NCBI RefSeq assembly: GCF_964340395.1
Contig: NC_135558.1
Span: 3,509,001-3,573,000, forward strand
Direction of reading: 5' to 3'
Length of the DNA: 64,000 nucleotides
Source: Glandiceps talaboti
Taxonomy: Eukaryota; Hemichordata; Enteropneusta; Spengelidae
Made by a program: the position numbers and the translations under genes. The notes beneath the pieces are model-generated. The model was not told where the DNA came from. It did not search any database and worked only from the letters and a program-made list of their open reading frames with translations. Numbering within the stretch: position 1 is the first letter of the stretch; the number at the start of each line of letters is the position of its first letter. Positions 32,713 to 47,600 of this stretch are shown piece by piece.

Positions 32713-35575
32713 GTATTATGAACAGTATATAGACAGATATATACTATGATAGAATCTCATGACGTGAAAGCGTGTACTCAGGGTATTTGTATGAGTGCTT
32801 GCAGTGTTCTATGCGGCCATACTTTCACTAGTGCAGCGAGTTAAAGTGCAACAGAAAACATTGCAAGCATGAGTGCAGATACCCCGGAGTACCCACACTG
32901 TAACCCACACGGAATGGACTTCTGTCATATGTTATCCAAAACTCCAAATTTCCATAAAAATCATACTGTGCAATCACACGCTTTCGTGTACAATGAATGA
33001 GTACACTCTTATTTGCATATCATTTGCATGCACTGGTATGCAATAATGTTTTCAGTATTGTACTGCAGTGCAATTACCACTACATGTAGTAATAGTAGTA
33101 TGTGTGTGTAACAGTGAAAGTAATCTCTGATTTATACATAGTATATATTTTATACATATATATATAGACTTAATTCAAAAGAATAAGGATCTAATAAGTC
33201 GTTACTCAGAGTTTCACGCTTTGAGCGATCTTTAGACAACTAAATTGGGTTTGTCAAAATCGGTACATACACTTATGTTTGTATGTATATATTGCGTAAC
33301 AAGATGGTCAGACTAAACTATTCCTTACGGAAGTTTACTTCTGTAGTTGGCGAGCGAGTATTTGCCTGCATGGAGACATTTCAAGACCAGTTCGGATTTT
33401 TTGTTCAGTAACATACTCTTTTCAGCATTGATTATACAAAGTTTCTCAGTGAAACAGAGGTTACAATATATTGTTAAGCAATACTGTATATACATACAAA
33501 CATTAAGTGTATGTACCGATTTTGACAATCCCAACTTTAGTTGTCTGATGATCGCTCGAAGCATGAAAGTCTGAGCAGCCTATATTGTGTCAATAAGAAT
33601 GCAAGAGCTTAGTCTGGAAATATGCATAATTTGTTACAGTTTAGCCAAATTTAGGCATACATTGAATCATTAGTCAGGGATACTATTAAGTGCATGCCTT
33701 GTTCAAGCTAAACCAGGATTTGGTGTTAATCCGGGTCAGAGCATAAATATGTTTAATTATCAGATTAGCCAGGATAGACGTATATATTGTATCAGTGTTA
33801 GACTGGCTAAGTATTGTAGTCTGAAAGATCCAGTTGTTGGAGCATATTAGATATTGTGGGCTTCCCAGTCTTCCTTCATGAACAAATGAACAAATACATG
33901 GTCAGGAGGGTGGGGATGAACAGTAAATTGCACTATACTAAAAATAGGCATTGTCTAAACAAAAGCACTGGGCGTTTGTCCATGTTAGGGCGCTATTAAA
34001 CCCGAGTAAATATAGTAAGTGGAAAGAACAACAGATCTTTGAAGCTAGTCTTGCTTGGTGCATACATTATCAGGTTAGTTTTCCCCTCCCCTCCCCCTCC
34101 CCAGTACTCTATCAATATAGCCAGAGCTTAATAATGGATATAGTGTACAACCCTACAAACGGGGAGGTACTGAAATTTAGTCATGATAGTAAATTGCAAC
34201 ACATTGCATATGTTGAATATTGTTCCTGAAAAGTTAATGTATGTGGATTGTGTGAATTTGTTTATTGAGTTAACAAGGAAAAACATTTCATTGTTCATCA
34301 TAAACATAAACACAATTATATCATCATAAACATAAACACAATATCATTATAAATATCAGGTGTAATATATAGTGTTTGTGTCTGATATTGCTAAATATAA
34401 TATTATCGTAAACCCAAAATTACAGACTATAATGCACAGATTTCTTGCAAATCAAAAGGAATCAAACGTGTCTGAGAAAATGTTTTTGATTTCTATACAG
34501 CATCTTGCATAGTAGGAGCTCCTCCAGTGAATGGTGACTTCTATCCAGGTTATTCTGAATACCAGGAAGTGGAATCAGGAAACTCTGTCAGGTATCAGTG
34601 TGATGATGGATATGAACTAAGAGGAAATCAAAACGTTTGGTGCGATAATGGACAATTCGGTGAATTACCAGAATGTGTAGCAGGTAAATTGTGTAACATG
34701 GAAACTCTGGAATCTGGTATTTGGAATCTGGAATCCAGAATCCTAATGTTTATTTTTATCATTGAAAAAATGTAATTATTGTTGTCTTCAGCAATGCTAT
34801 TATAGTTATTACAATAAAGATAAAAATGACAATTTCCAGATTCCAGATTCCAGATTCCAGATTCCAGGGTGTTCAGGTTCAGTAGTTCTTTAGGCATCAT
34901 GGTGAAGGTTTATGTCTCCATACTGCATGTGTGGAACATGGGATAGGCAGAAGAATTAAAATACTCAAAAAAAATCTTCTCAAAAAACAAAGCAATAAAT
35001 GACATTCTTTTGCATTGATCACACTATGTCAGCTGTTGACCCATTAGAAAGTAATAAACTGCACTTTATAAACATACAGCAATGGCAACTATGAATTCTT
35101 GATTACTAATTTACAAGGTTTGAACTTGATCAAATGTAAAGAAAATAATGTAGCAGCAGAACAAAACAATAACAAACACCGGCACCAGTTATCTGAGTGT
35201 ACATTATGAATGTAGGAGATTTTTATTTGTTTAGTTATCCTAAAAATGGTCCAAGACCTTATTTCTTAAGATGAGGTCCAAACTAACTTTTTACCAACAA
35301 AAAGAAATTATAAATATACATGTGAGTATTTATTGGAAATTACAACACTCCATTATAAAATGCCATTGATTTACTTCAAATTATCATGGAAAGAACTTCA
35401 ATACTCATGGAAAGTCCTAGCGTTTCAAATGACTTTAAGTGTATAACTTTATGAAAGCACTTATTATGAATAAGACTTATCAAATATTATCAGCAAGTAG
35501 GTTTGTCCTTTGGGCGAGTGAAAATTGTGGTATTTTGGGTTAAGTTAATTTTGAGCCCTGACACACACACGTGCG

Positions 35576-35644
<69 letters not shown>

Positions 35645-38600
35645 AAAAATGACAGTACAAACAAAATATTTACTTTTAATGTGTTTCAGCTCCATGTAAT
35701 AGTTTTCCTGTGCCATACCGAGGTATAGTTAGCTATGATAATTACAGAAGACCTCGTCCACATGGAACCATCGCTACATTTGATTGTCAGAGCAGCAGCT
35801 ATGAAGTGAATGGTGGTGAACAGAGAGTTTGTCAGTTTGGAGTATGGACTGGTGCAGATGTTGAACCAGACTGTGTGGAAGGTAAATGGCTAATATTGAA
35901 ATCCTGACATTTTGAATATGATGTGATTACTATGGTAACAGGCCAACTATAGTGATAGCAAGAAGGGTTAAGAGTCTTAAATGCTTATGATCACCATAAC
36001 TTTCAGTGTTCATCTTCATTGGTAACTTTATACTTTAAGTTCATAATATAGTTTTTTTGACTTAGACAAACAAATAAAGGCCTACATTGTACTTGCTGTG
36101 GTACATTTACATTATACACAATCATTGACATGTTGACTGATGCTAGGGCAACATCATATGTCTGTTTCCTTGAGGAGCCAAGGGAAACAGTCTGTGTGGG
36201 GTCTCTGCCCTTGGGAAACAGTCTGTGTTGTGGTGGTGACCGACAGGCTTGAGGGAAACTCACGTATGATGTTGCCTGAGTAAGATCAGTCAACATGTAA
36301 TGTAATCCTCCTGAATTGAGATATGTGTATGTGCAGTTCAGTAGAGGTACCACATGACATAAACATGTGCAATGAAGGCTGTTCCACAACAACACAGGAA
36401 TCTGCAAATTTAAAAAGCTTACTCCTTTAGTTGCCAAATTTGTTCTCTCCAAGTCTCTTTCTGATGCAGGCTCTAAGGGTTGCAAGTAGTCTGCAGAAAA
36501 TATTATAAATCATGAAATTTGTACATTTCAAGCATACATGTACACATCCATCTGTAGCAGGCGACACCATATTCATCTGCTGTGGAAAATGTACGCATAT
36601 GCAATTGACTTCAGTCATTGTTTCATTTTTTGTGATAATGCCCATATAGAAAATTGTTGTCATTTTGAGTTGAATAGTTGTGAATCTGATATTGTCAATA
36701 CCATGTGACCATGTATCAAATCACCATGTAAGAAATGGACAAGGTGTGTCACAGTTTGAGATGTTGTGTAATTGTTGTAGTCTAGGATAGCTATGAAATC
36801 ATATGTTGGATATATGATATGTGATACATAGTACAATGTACCATGAGGTTATTACCTGATATCATCGTATTGCCATGAGTGCCGTTTCTGCATCGTGAAC
36901 CAGGGGTCGCATTAAGATGAGTGTCACGTTGCAGAAATGGCACAAACGGTGATACAACAAATGAAGAGGTACAGTGACATCAGATAATAATGGTTTATAT
37001 GCCCAGGAATTCAAAGCGAATACAGGAAAAATAAAAAAGCACAGCCTGCTAGTGGGCTTCATGCATTGCCCCACTCTATCATCAGGTGACATTCATGGGC
37101 ACAGTCTAGCTGTCACCTTGTCTACCCACTTCGGTTATATGTCAACTTTGATCAGATTTTGATGTAACCTTTCATAATTATTACAAAATGCAAGTTTTTT
37201 GGTAATAGTGTAGGTTCTTTAAAAGTTCCAGAGAATACTTTTTAATAAAAGTAGATGGTCAACTGTGAGCGTATCTTCCGTAGAACATTAGTGTGGTCCG
37301 AGTAGTGTAGGTGGCCTACAATGTACAGTTGTGTTGGCGATAACGTTGCAAAATGCACATATCTTTGGTTATTAGTCCTCGCCGGACGAAGTCCGAACGG
37401 GGACTTATGGATTGGGTTCTGTCTGTCCCTCCGTCCGTCCGTCCGTCCATCTGCAGCCATTTCTTGGAGATGTCTGGACCGATTTTTTTCAAACTTCGTA
37501 CAGGGGCAACATACTATAGCATACATATGCACGTCAATTTGTTTTATGATACGATCCAATATGGCCGCCTAGCAGCCATTTTGTTTGCGAATTTTCCATG
37601 TCCAAAGCCATAACTCAGACATGCGTGAACAGATCTCATTCAAAGTTGGTATTAGGACAGTGTTATATGACATACATGTGCATATTCATTGTTGTCGTAA
37701 TACGATCCAATATGGCTGACTGGCAGCCATTTTGTTTGCGAATTTTCCATGTCCAAAGCCATAACTCAGACATGCTTGAACAGATCTCATTCAAAGTTGG
37801 TATTAGCACAGTGTTCTGTGACATACATGTGCATTATCCATTTTCGTCGTGATACAATCTGATATGGCTGCCTGGCAACCATTTTGTTGGTGCAGTTTTC
37901 ATGTCCAAAGCCATAACTCAGACATGCTTGAACAGAGTAGTGGTATCAAAAACAACCACATGAGGCCAAACAACATTAACCAGGTTTGAAAATGACAACA
38001 TATACTGCCAGTTCCTTAAAACCCAATCATAGCGGGGATTCTGTCATTTTCAATGACTTGTTTTTACGTCAAACATGTCTTATTGTCCCATTGGCGTGAT
38101 ACTCGTAAGAAGGCAGTGCCAATTATGTATCCAGATCCAGAATCAATTATTGTGGTATTCCAAACTTTAACCCCCCCCCCCCCCCCCCCCCTCCTTGGTG
38201 TGATATTACTCCTCCTATGGAGGCAGTGCCGATGTATCCAGATCCAGAGTGTTATTATTATTTTATTTAATTTATTGAATGTATATAGCTTCCTGTCCAC
38301 TTGATGCTGACAACAGACCAGACCATAGTAGTGTTATACCAGACCAGTCCAGATTAGATCATAGTTCATCGCTGACCTATGGATGTCAAGATGGATATGA
38401 AATGGAAGGCTATGAAAATTTAGAGAGTAAAGAGATCAGATGTTGGTTTGGTAGATGGCACCCAGGCCCAGAATTACCTGAATGTAAACCAAGTAAGTCT
38501 ACTGTCTACACATTCTAATAATGATTACACTAGCACTTTTAGTAAGTGATTAAAGTGATAACTTGATTTAAACAGTCCCAGAAATAATAGTTAAAACACA

Positions 38601-41600
38601 TTTTGAGCTAGGGCAGATTGTCATGGTAACAGGGCAGTAGCTGCATTTGAAATGGACTAACCTGGAAGAAAGATAAATGTGCAAGATAGTTCAAATGTAC
38701 CAAATACATCCACCACAACCCAGTTGTTTTTCAAATTTTTCATTTTAAATTTTTAAATGATGACTGGTTTAGCAGTTTGACTTGTAGAATTTGAAATATT
38801 CTGTTCTTTGCTATAGTATATTTCCGCTGTTTATGGCTGAATGTCATAGCATGAGAGTATGTCATTGGATATTTCTATGTGAATCACCCAAAGTTAATTT
38901 CTGGAAGACAAATTCTCTTCTTGTTGAAGCTGTACAAGGTATTGTTCAAGATAATGATAACAACATGTGTGAATATTTGGCGAAAAGACTTTGTTACAAA
39001 TCAGCTAGACTCAATGCTCTAATATTTGGCACTGGTAATTTATAAAGGCAAAATATTCGAATCAAATATGTTATTTTTGGTCAAAACACATATACCAAAA
39101 ATTATTAATACTATCAATCAAAGGCAAGATAATGTCATCAGTGAGATTTGAGTCAATAGAGTTTCCTTGATGAAAATAATTGGCAGATTAGACTTAGTGA
39201 GACAATTATTGCTTTGAAATTGTGTATGAACTGGACACAATAAGGTAAAGTAAGTTGGATTGAAAAGTTTTGAATTGGTCTGAAACAGTAACCAATATTT
39301 TAGAAAGTTGTGAATGGGGTACTGCTTCAAAATTCAATCATAATAGAAGGCGTGCTGTAAACACTTTGTGTATTTCTTGTGACCAGAAGGAGCCCAGTCA
39401 GATTAGTTCAGAGTTCAGCAGATATATAAATGAACAGAGTGAGCCATTTTGAAATTTAGTCAAAATTAACAATTACCGAGAGGTAAAGAAAAAGAAAGAG
39501 AAAGACTTTTTTTTCATTAAACCATTTATTGTTTTTTACACCTTAATATATATATGATCCCAAAAATATAGCAAAATACAACAACTTATAACTATGATTT
39601 GTCTTTAAAACTGCCATGGTCTCTAAATATTATAATTACAGAACGCTGTTTACTGCCAATAATTGGATTTCGTTACATAGATATCAGAAGTAATTACATT
39701 GCATCAGGAGAAAGTATATCATTTAACTGTTTGGATAATAAAGTGACGTATCCGTCATCTGGACAAATATCCTGCCTTAATGGAGACTTTATTCCTACCA
39801 GACCAAGGTGTATGGAAGGTAAGGAATTTGGAATTGTAGAAATTATAATGCTCCTAATAGTAGTCAAATTGCCAATCATGTATATCATGTAAGTTTCTAT
39901 TAAAAGCTTTTAACATTAATGTAATTTACTCATTATGTTTTATTATGATATGTAAGTTCAAGTTACATTATGAGGTTTCCATGATTGCTTAGTGTTGAAA
40001 ACATTACTGATAATGGAGTAAAAAGCATGACATGTACCGGTATACAATTATATTGAACTATATTGAACTGTATTGATTAAAACATTAAATAAAAACAATT
40101 GGCAGATTAGTCTTAGTGAGACAATTGTGCAGCGTCGGTTCACCAGGATGATTCCGCAGCTTGGTGCTTGAATTATGAGGACAGGTTACGCGAATTGAAA
40201 CTGACAATTTTAGAAACCAGACGGATCAGAGCAGATTTGCTGGAAGTGTATAAACTTTTCCATGGGCATACTCTCGTTGATCCAGTTGTGTTTTTCAACG
40301 TATCTACTTTGACAACAAGAGGACACAGTTTGAAATTATTTAAGGACAGATCCAGACTGGATATACGTAAATATTTTTTCAGTCAACGTGTCGCAGACAT
40401 TTGGAACACTTTACCAGAAAGGGTTATTGCTAATATATCAGTTAATCATTTTAAAGCGTGTATTGATAACCACCTCAGAACAGTAAGGGGTCTTTAAAAG
40501 CCTTAATGGCTTCCTACCCCACGTAAAGTCACGGTAAATTCACGGTAAAATATCAAACACACATGACAATAATCAACCAACAATGCAATAGAATGTTTGT
40601 AAAAAACTATTTATAAAGTAAGTAACTTTTTGTTTTACAAACAGCTCCTTGTGAAATCTCAGAAGATATCGTGCCTCCTTTGAAACTTGTTACACCACTG
40701 GATGATGATACAAATCAAGTTGAAGATGGTACTCGTATTCACTTTGGATGTTTTGATGGTTTTGTTCTTGAGAATGGAGATGAAGTACATGTATGTCACA
40801 ATGGTAGATGGAGTACAGTTCCAGTCTTAGATCCAGTCAGTGATGCACGCATTCCTGAGTGTAAACAAGGTGATTACTATTGTCTGACACTTTATAAACA
40901 GCTCTATTTTGATGATATTTTTTTAGGAAATTAAACAATTCCTTATATGATATTCCTGTACTGCCAGGTTTTGTCCATCCACATATTGTGTGTACTTTCT
41001 ACTGTCATAATCACTTCATACATTGTCTGTATGTTGGCCAAATGCTCTCTGAATGTTTCAGATATTATTTTTGACCCGATGTGTATCGTGATGTAATATG
41101 TATCTCTTCTCACCTATTGTCATTGTCTTTTATTTGGCTATGCTGTATATTTCAAGTAGATTGCTTGCCCCCATATACATAATACCTCATATTTGATGTG
41201 ATTTTGCAAAGAGTGAAAGTCATTTATACTTATATTGCAATTATGTTTTGTCTTATCATATCAGAAGGCTGTACTCCTCTTCAAGATATTCAAAATGGTA
41301 GAGTGAACTATGTAAGAAGATTTAGTTCACGTGGCTTACAGCAGACAGTTGCACAGTTTGATTGTGACCCAGGCTATGATCTTTATGGTGTAACTGAATT
41401 GGTCTGTGATAGTTTAAATGATGAATGGCTTGGTGGTGCAGTTCCTGTTTGCAGAATCAGTATGTATTATGATATTTATAAATCTACATCCACTGTGATG
41501 TTTAAGACAATGTGATATCAAAGTATTTCGCATAGAAAACAGTTAAAGAAGTAATTGAAACATATTGTGGTAATTGAAATAAACATGACAATTTGAGAAT

Positions 41601-44600
41601 TTAATGTGATGTTTTAACATGTCCAAAGATAAGTGATTAGTCTTAAAATTATATTTTATCTAAAATTATCGCATAACATGTACTTAAAAAATATAGTCTG
41701 TAAATCATAAATGGGCAATTTATGTAAATCAGAATTCACCATAACCAATTGTGTGCTGGACACAGATATAATCACACTAAGTTGGGCTTGAGGGTCTGAT
41801 CTTTGTCCACTTAAATTGACAAATAAATCTCTGACTATAATTACCACAGTTTAATGCACCACTTGTGCTGTGCCTTTTTAATGCTACACCAATGTACATA
41901 ATTTTCTTATATGTGACACACAGAAATTTGATGTTGCCGTATCCCTTTAAATTATGGTGACTCAAACGATAATTAACTCATAAACAGTTACTATATCAGA
42001 TTGACACATGGCAAAACTGTTTGTCTTTCATTATATAGGACATTGCATGAATATTATATGACAGCACCTCAATTTCGGCATGAGTACAAATGTGGTGTAC
42101 ATGTACTTAGGGTATTTGCATGAGTACTTGCAGTGTTCTCTGTAGTCGTACTTTCATCAACATAGCAAGTGAAAGTACAGTAGGAAACACTGTAAGCACA
42201 CATGCAAATGCCTCTGATTACCCACACTGGCACTCACATGCCATTGGGTTCTGTTACGATTTACATTTATGTTCCATAAAATTCATACTATATGAGTATG
42301 TGATCTCATGTGTAAGGAACAATTGTGCTCTCTAGCTTTTGTATATTATTTGCATGCAGATATGTAAAAAAAAATATTTTTGGATTGCACTGCAGTGTAA
42401 AATTATACCACTGTCCACTAATAGTGTAGTATGCATGCATTGATGCTAGTAATAATAAAAAATGACAGATGGTATACCCAAAAGTATCCTGCTAAAAATC
42501 ACTAAATGGGCCCGCAGACCCGTACTACAGTTGATAACTAGCATTTACATGTACTTTCATTGCAGGCCAAACCAACCCTGAAGATAGTGACAGATCCTGT
42601 ACAAAGCTACCGTTATTAGAAAACGGTACGGTACGTATCAATGGACAGATATATGATGGACGAAACCAAGACTTTCCCAATGAAGTTCGTGTTGATTTCT
42701 CTTGTTTCAGCAACTACAGACTTGATGGGTTTTCTTATACTGAATGTCAAGATGGACGTTGGATACATCTATTCCCTACTTGTGGTATGTACATGTACAA
42801 AATAACAACCTCCTTTTCTGTGTACATGGGTAATCATTGTTCAATGGTTTTCACTAGATCATTAAAACAGTTCATTAAATTGGAATGGATGGAAGATGGA
42901 ATTTTCAACATTGTCGTTGATACCATAGTGAAGTAGGGTGCAAAACACAAGCACTTGCTTATGTAGAGATAGTATTAACATTCATATTTATACCATGTAA
43001 TTGCGACTTCCACACTGGTATAAAGCAATTTAATACTATATTGGTGTACCTGGTTATTGGCCTATTTATAAAAGACTGCAGGACACAGATTTGATTGGTC
43101 CTGGAGTATGTACTTTCCAACAGCAGTTTCATTGGCAAATTGATGGCTAGGCGAATATTGCCTTAATTCAATAAAAAGTTCTGTTATTCAACCAGCTGCT
43201 GGGCGTATTTCAAATATTTCTAGTCCATGAAGCATCGTACCCCTACCTAAAGTTATTTTAAAGATACTGAAGTGCCTGTTTGAGTAATAACTCCTTCTTG
43301 ACATGATGAAAAGTCATTCAGCATGTTATAGTCATCTCAAAGCCTTAGGGATGTTCGAATTAGTGTATACCTGCAGAAAGTGTGATCGAATAAACAAATG
43401 TGAAAAACATGTGGCAAAAGTGTGCTGAATAAACAGATAGTGATGAGTAAAAGTACTGGAAGTGCAAATGAAAAAAAGAGAATTTGCAATGCACACAAAT
43501 GTGTGAGACTCTGTAAATGAATGAGAAATACAGCAGGAAATGTAGAATAGTACAAGTGAATGCGTGTAAGGCTGTACATTGAATGCATGTGAGGCCACAT
43601 GTACATTGAATGCGTGTAGAATATATTGCATGTACAAGTGAATGCGTGTAAAGACTGTACATTGAATGCATGTGAGGCCACATGTACATTGAATGCGTGT
43701 AGAATATATTGCATGTACAAGTGAATGCGTGTAAGACTGTACGTTGAATGCATGTGAGGCCACATGTACATTGAATGCGTGTAGAATATATTGCATGTAC
43801 AAGTGAATGCATGTAAGGCTGTACATTGAATGCATGTGAAGCCACATGTACATTGAATGCGTGTAGAATATATTGCATGTACAAGTGAATGCGTGTAGAA
43901 TATATTGCATGTACAAGTGAATGCGTGTAGAATATATTGCATGTACAAGTGAATGCGTGTAGAATACATTGCATGTACAAGTGAATGCGTGTAAGGATGT
44001 ACATTGAATGCATGTGAGGCCACATGTACATTGAATGCGTGTAGAATATATTGCATGTACAAGTGAATGTGTGTAAGACTGTACATTGAATGCGTGTGAG
44101 TATGAATAACAATAGAGAATGTATTATCGGTAGGTGAATATAGAATAATGTAAGTAAAATCAGTAATATATGTTTTTTTTCTACTTTGTATATCCCAGTT
44201 GATACCCGTCTATGTCATCGCCCAACAAATAATCCAAATGTGACTATATTCTACAACCACAAGCCATTAGATGAATATACACAAAGATACTTTCCACATG
44301 GTGGTTTAATAACTCAGAGATGTACAGATATTTTTAAGTATAAGTTACAAGGTCTCACAACTAGGACTTGTTATAATGGACAGTGGACAAATGAAGCTGC
44401 TGTATGTGGTACGTATTTATCAACACCAATTTCAATAATTAGTCATTTGGGTTTGAGTCGATTACAGAAAAATCCTCAGTCTCCAGTGGGATTTCCTGAC
44501 AGTCTCAAGCCATTTAACTACTACCCTACAAGGAGCCAGTTGAGAGCCACACATCTTGACCTTTAACAACGGGCACATTACTCTACTGCATTGTGCATAC

Positions 44601-47600
44601 TTATACTAGTGGTATGATGATCTCAGGTGCTTTTTTCTTCTTTGTCATTAAATAATTCAAATTTTCATTCCTTAAATGACAATTAAAGTAGATTTTTACA
44701 TATTTTACCCAAACTTCCTCTTGGAAAAATTTCTTGTCGATGTAAACAGTTCTTGGGCAGTCAGCAAAAGGATTGTATTTACATGATTTCTGTGTGTTAG
44801 TATTTATGTATGTTTTACCCAATCTAATTAAAACCCGATGTAGTGTACTCGGCACAATTTCTTTTTGGCTCTTTTACTTTTACTGTCATTTGTTCTTTTG
44901 TGAGCACTCGTTACATACATCTGACACAATACCAAACCCAATCTCATACTTACATGTAGCCAACTAGAATCCATCTAACAATATAATACATCACTCAATG
45001 TTCGAAACTGAAAGAAAGAGAACCACCAAACAATATAACCATTTAACGATGACATCATTTTCTGTGCTCTCTTTGCTCGAGCTTTTTTCAAACAGAGCAC
45101 CTGAAGTACATATACTTTCAACACATTATACGTTCTCATTTGTTGAGTGAATTCACTCAGCGCTCTTGTGTGGCTCAAGAACACCTATGGTATTGTGTCA
45201 AATGTAGGTAATGGGCATTCACAAAAGAACAAACAACAGTAAACATAAGACTCTTAAGAGCTAAAAAGAAATTGTGTCGAGTACGTACACTACAGTGTAT
45301 ATCAGATTTTAATCACTTTGTGCTTTACCACATTGCTTGCTATAAAGGCATGTTGTTATGCAATGAAGATTGTAATAGAGATCAGAGTAACTATACATAT
45401 ATGCAGGCTACATGGGAAGACTAGAAGGCATGTTGTTATGCAATAAAGATGGTAATAGAGATCAGAGTAACTACACATATATGCAGGCTACATGGGAAGA
45501 CTAGAAGGCATGTTGTTATGCAATAAAGATGGTAATAGAGATCAGAGTAACTATACATATATGCAGGCTACATGGGAAGACTAGAAGGCATGTTGTTATG
45601 CAATAAAGATGGTAATAGAGATCAGAGTAACTACACATATATGCAGGCTACATGGGAAGACTAGAAGGCATGTTGTTATGCAATAAAGATGGTAATAGAG
45701 ATCAGAGTAACTACACATATATGCAGGCTACATGGGAAGACTAGAATAAAGAGATAATATGTACAAATTTGATATAAAATGACAAGAACTTGCTTCCAAT
45801 AAGGTTGAGTTTAAAACTTTTCATTGCTAAGTTTAAGTCCATATACACAAAGGTCCTTGTCCATGGTTCAAACCGTAGAAACAAAAGTTTTAAATTCAAC
45901 CTTTAATACAATGGAAGCAAGTTCTTGTCATTTGATATTTTAGTGATCGACTTACAAATGTGGCTCAAAGATAACTAGGAATTGTTACCATATCACTAGT
46001 CTTACAATTTACTCTTCATATATGTAAGATGTAAATTTGGAATCAATTCTCTTTAACATATATTCTATACTTTCCTGTAGTGGAATCTGTTTTAGAAGTT
46101 GGAATGGAAGGAAATTCACCCCAAATGATAACAGAAGATGGTGAAGTTGTTGTATATCCACACTCTAGATCTACTTTGTACATAGATTGTATATCTTCAG
46201 AAAGTGTCACATATTCTGTTAATTGGTATAGAACTATAAGAAGGAGAGCATTAACGGGATATAGAATTCAGGATTCAGATATTTATCGTACTCGATTCAG
46301 ACCTCCAAATAACCGTCAGTCAGATACATATACTTGTAAAAGAAAACTGAACAATCACAGGAACTTTGACGAACATTCCATTGTAATTCGTATGCAAGGT
46401 AAGCTGATATAATGTCCATTAATTGCTATACATTCACTGACTATGTTTGTGTCATATTCACATTCTGATATTTCTGCATTCATTAACAATCAAGAAGAGT
46501 TTGCACCAAATCAATGTAACATTAACTTTTGTTTTATTAACAGCTCAAAAGACAACAACATGGAATGTGATGTAGTCATTCTCTGCATCATCTAACATAC
46601 ACAATACCCTGTCTATTCAACTAATACATGACTATGTTACGACCTCATTCAATATTTTCTGGAAGATTTGTGAAAATGTCAATTTTTATCATTTTCAAGA
46701 TCCACTTTATCCATGGTATAATAGTTTATTTGTGTTTCTAGGCCTATGGTCCATTTGAAGAGTCATTCACTCAGCAAATATGAGTCATATTAAATTTCAC
46801 AACAGTTGACATATTAGCTTCTAACAATGTCATCCTTGGGATGCATCAGACAATTACATGTACAAAGATCAGGTTGTAATGAAATATCTTCAAGAATATA
46901 TTCCATCCTCAAATCATAGCACACACAGAGTATTCAAGACAATCTATCCATTTCATTCACCTCAATAAGAAAGGATTTGTTTAAAATTTTGCTTTTGGTC
47001 AAAATGAAGGTTATATTAACACTCAAATGGCATAGCCTGGAGGGGGCCCTAAGGAATGAACCATGTTTATAGTCCATTCAATTGGTCTACCAGTCTGAAC
47101 TTGACAGCCATATATACCCAACACCCATAACTTGGTCAATCAAACTATTAGATGGTATATGGGTACACTTTTATAATGCACATGACTTAATTCCGCTAGC
47201 TTGACCTTTATGGCAACATAATATGACCATATATTTGTCATTAAAAATGGACATTTTACATCATACCGCCAAAAGTTCAGTACATACAGATACAGATACC
47301 ATTCAAGTATCTATAGCCTTACATTATCGTCTTTGAAGTTCAAGGTAAAGTTGTAGCAAATTGGACGTAACTTTGGGAGTTTTGAACTTCCAGTGACACT
47401 ATTCATACATGCACTCCTAATCTGAAGTATAACTAAGCACTCAAGTCAGACACTATGCTTTAACCTTGACAAATTACAAATTCACTTCTGAAATTTTATA
47501 CTAAGAGACATCGTTCAAATGTGTACTTAAACATTGTTACATGAAATCTTTCTATTCACGCATTAAATATGGCATTGACCTTCATATTTAAGTTCAAGTT

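Noticed and set aside
36003-36485. 160-residue minus-strand frame
   Set aside because: It crosses a short TIR element, has no splice support or family, and shows unremarkable composition.
38791-39045. 84-residue plus-strand frame between CCP exons D and E
   Set aside because: No phase-1 acceptor/donor pair and no domain signature; a scatter of ordinary residues.
43332-44112. Long minus-strand frames of 194-250 residues
   Set aside because: They run through a minisatellite and encode only repeated THSLVHAIYSTRI-like peptides; three overlapping frames are equally open, as expected for repeats without stops.
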